A stretch of DNA of 64,000 nt from Chlamydiales bacterium STE3. GTDB lineage: Bacteria; Chlamydiota; Chlamydiia; Chlamydiales; Parachlamydiaceae. The translations under genes and the position numbers were made by a program. Below the pieces are notes generated by a model. It was not told the origin of the DNA. It did no database searches and saw only the letters and a list, made by a program, of their open reading frames with translations. Where the stretch lies: assembly GCA_011125455.1 (NCBI GenBank), contig VKHO01000014.1:1-64000 (forward strand), read 5' to 3'. This document shows positions 63,904 through 64,000 of the stretch, in pieces. Every line of letters starts with the position of its first letter. Within the stretch, counting starts at the first letter, position 1.

Positions 63904-64000
63904 TGCCGTAATCGGCGCCGTATCTGTTCTTAATATGTTGGAATGTAATTTAACTCCTATAGTTCCCCACGCATGTAGTTGAGATTCCTCTGCTTGGCTG

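Overview
The window looks like a chromosomal stretch from an amoeba-associated (environmental) chlamydia of the Parachlamydiaceae type, such as Protochlamydia, Neochlamydia or Parachlamydia. The evidence is a CPAF homologue with its serine and histidine in place, a CopB/CopD type III translocon with its LcrH-like chaperone, and the order rpmG-lolC/E-lolD known from Chlamydia. Added to this are a ruvB-spoIID pair, F-box and F-box/ankyrin effector-like genes, low GC, and metabolic genes missing from the reduced Chlamydiaceae (citrate synthase, kbl/tdh, queC/queE). The genus cannot be fixed from the sequence alone.

Layout. 1-2.3 kb: the 3' end of a frameshifted IS5-family element, a proline-rich hypothetical gene and its decaying 3' repeat. 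2.3-5.4 kb: htpX, a small secreted His/Tyr-rich protein, queC/queE. 5.7-8.7 kb: an overlapping mdh-gltA-membrane protein operon. 9-12.2 kb: a second M48 protease with lemA, then an amino-acid/cation symporter. 12.4-14.4 kb: a 162-bp palindromic MITE-like element and an ABC exporter. 14.5-17.9 kb: a COG3014-LpoB-like lipoprotein pair, and divergently a TPP riboswitch that runs into the start codon of an MFS transporter. 18-24.3 kb: two unrecognised proteins and a 1293-residue membrane-anchored coiled-coil protein. 24.4-34.4 kb: DUF255 thioredoxin-like protein, TPR protein, cation/proton antiporter, typA, mgtE, methyltransferase. 34.4-37.2 kb: type III translocon operon. 37.3-40.6 kb: NSS transporter, ruvB, spoIID. 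40.2-44.3 kb: a tandem segmental duplication carrying the spoIID 3' end plus an F-box gene; the two copies have diverged by deletion and frameshift. 44.4-51.3 kb: hypotheticals, RsuA-family pseudouridine synthase, CPAF, CDF transporter, DUF2937. 51.3-56.7 kb: tdh/kbl, a VKOR-thioredoxin fusion and a fatty-acid desaturase. 56.9-61 kb: tsaD, rpmG, lolC/E, lolD and a rubredoxin-like membrane protein. 61.4-63.8 kb: pyruvate kinase and a GNAT acetyltransferase.

How it fits together. Most of the window is housekeeping: central carbon metabolism (mdh, gltA, pyk), envelope biogenesis (Lol, LpoB-like, SpoIID), protein quality control (two M48 proteases, TypA), translation/tRNA functions (rpmG, tsaD, RsuA family, queCE) and nutrient uptake from the host (thiamine-linked MFS, AGCS, NSS, MgtE). 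Host-interaction genes are mixed in: the translocon operon, CPAF, F-box/ankyrin proteins and several lineage-specific hypotheticals. The signals most worth a second look are the riboswitch whose outer helix covers the ribosome-binding site, the tandem F-box duplication, the snap-back mobile element and the LpoB-like pair. I found no CRISPR array, tRNA or rRNA. No wholly new multi-gene system can be demonstrated from sequence reading alone.
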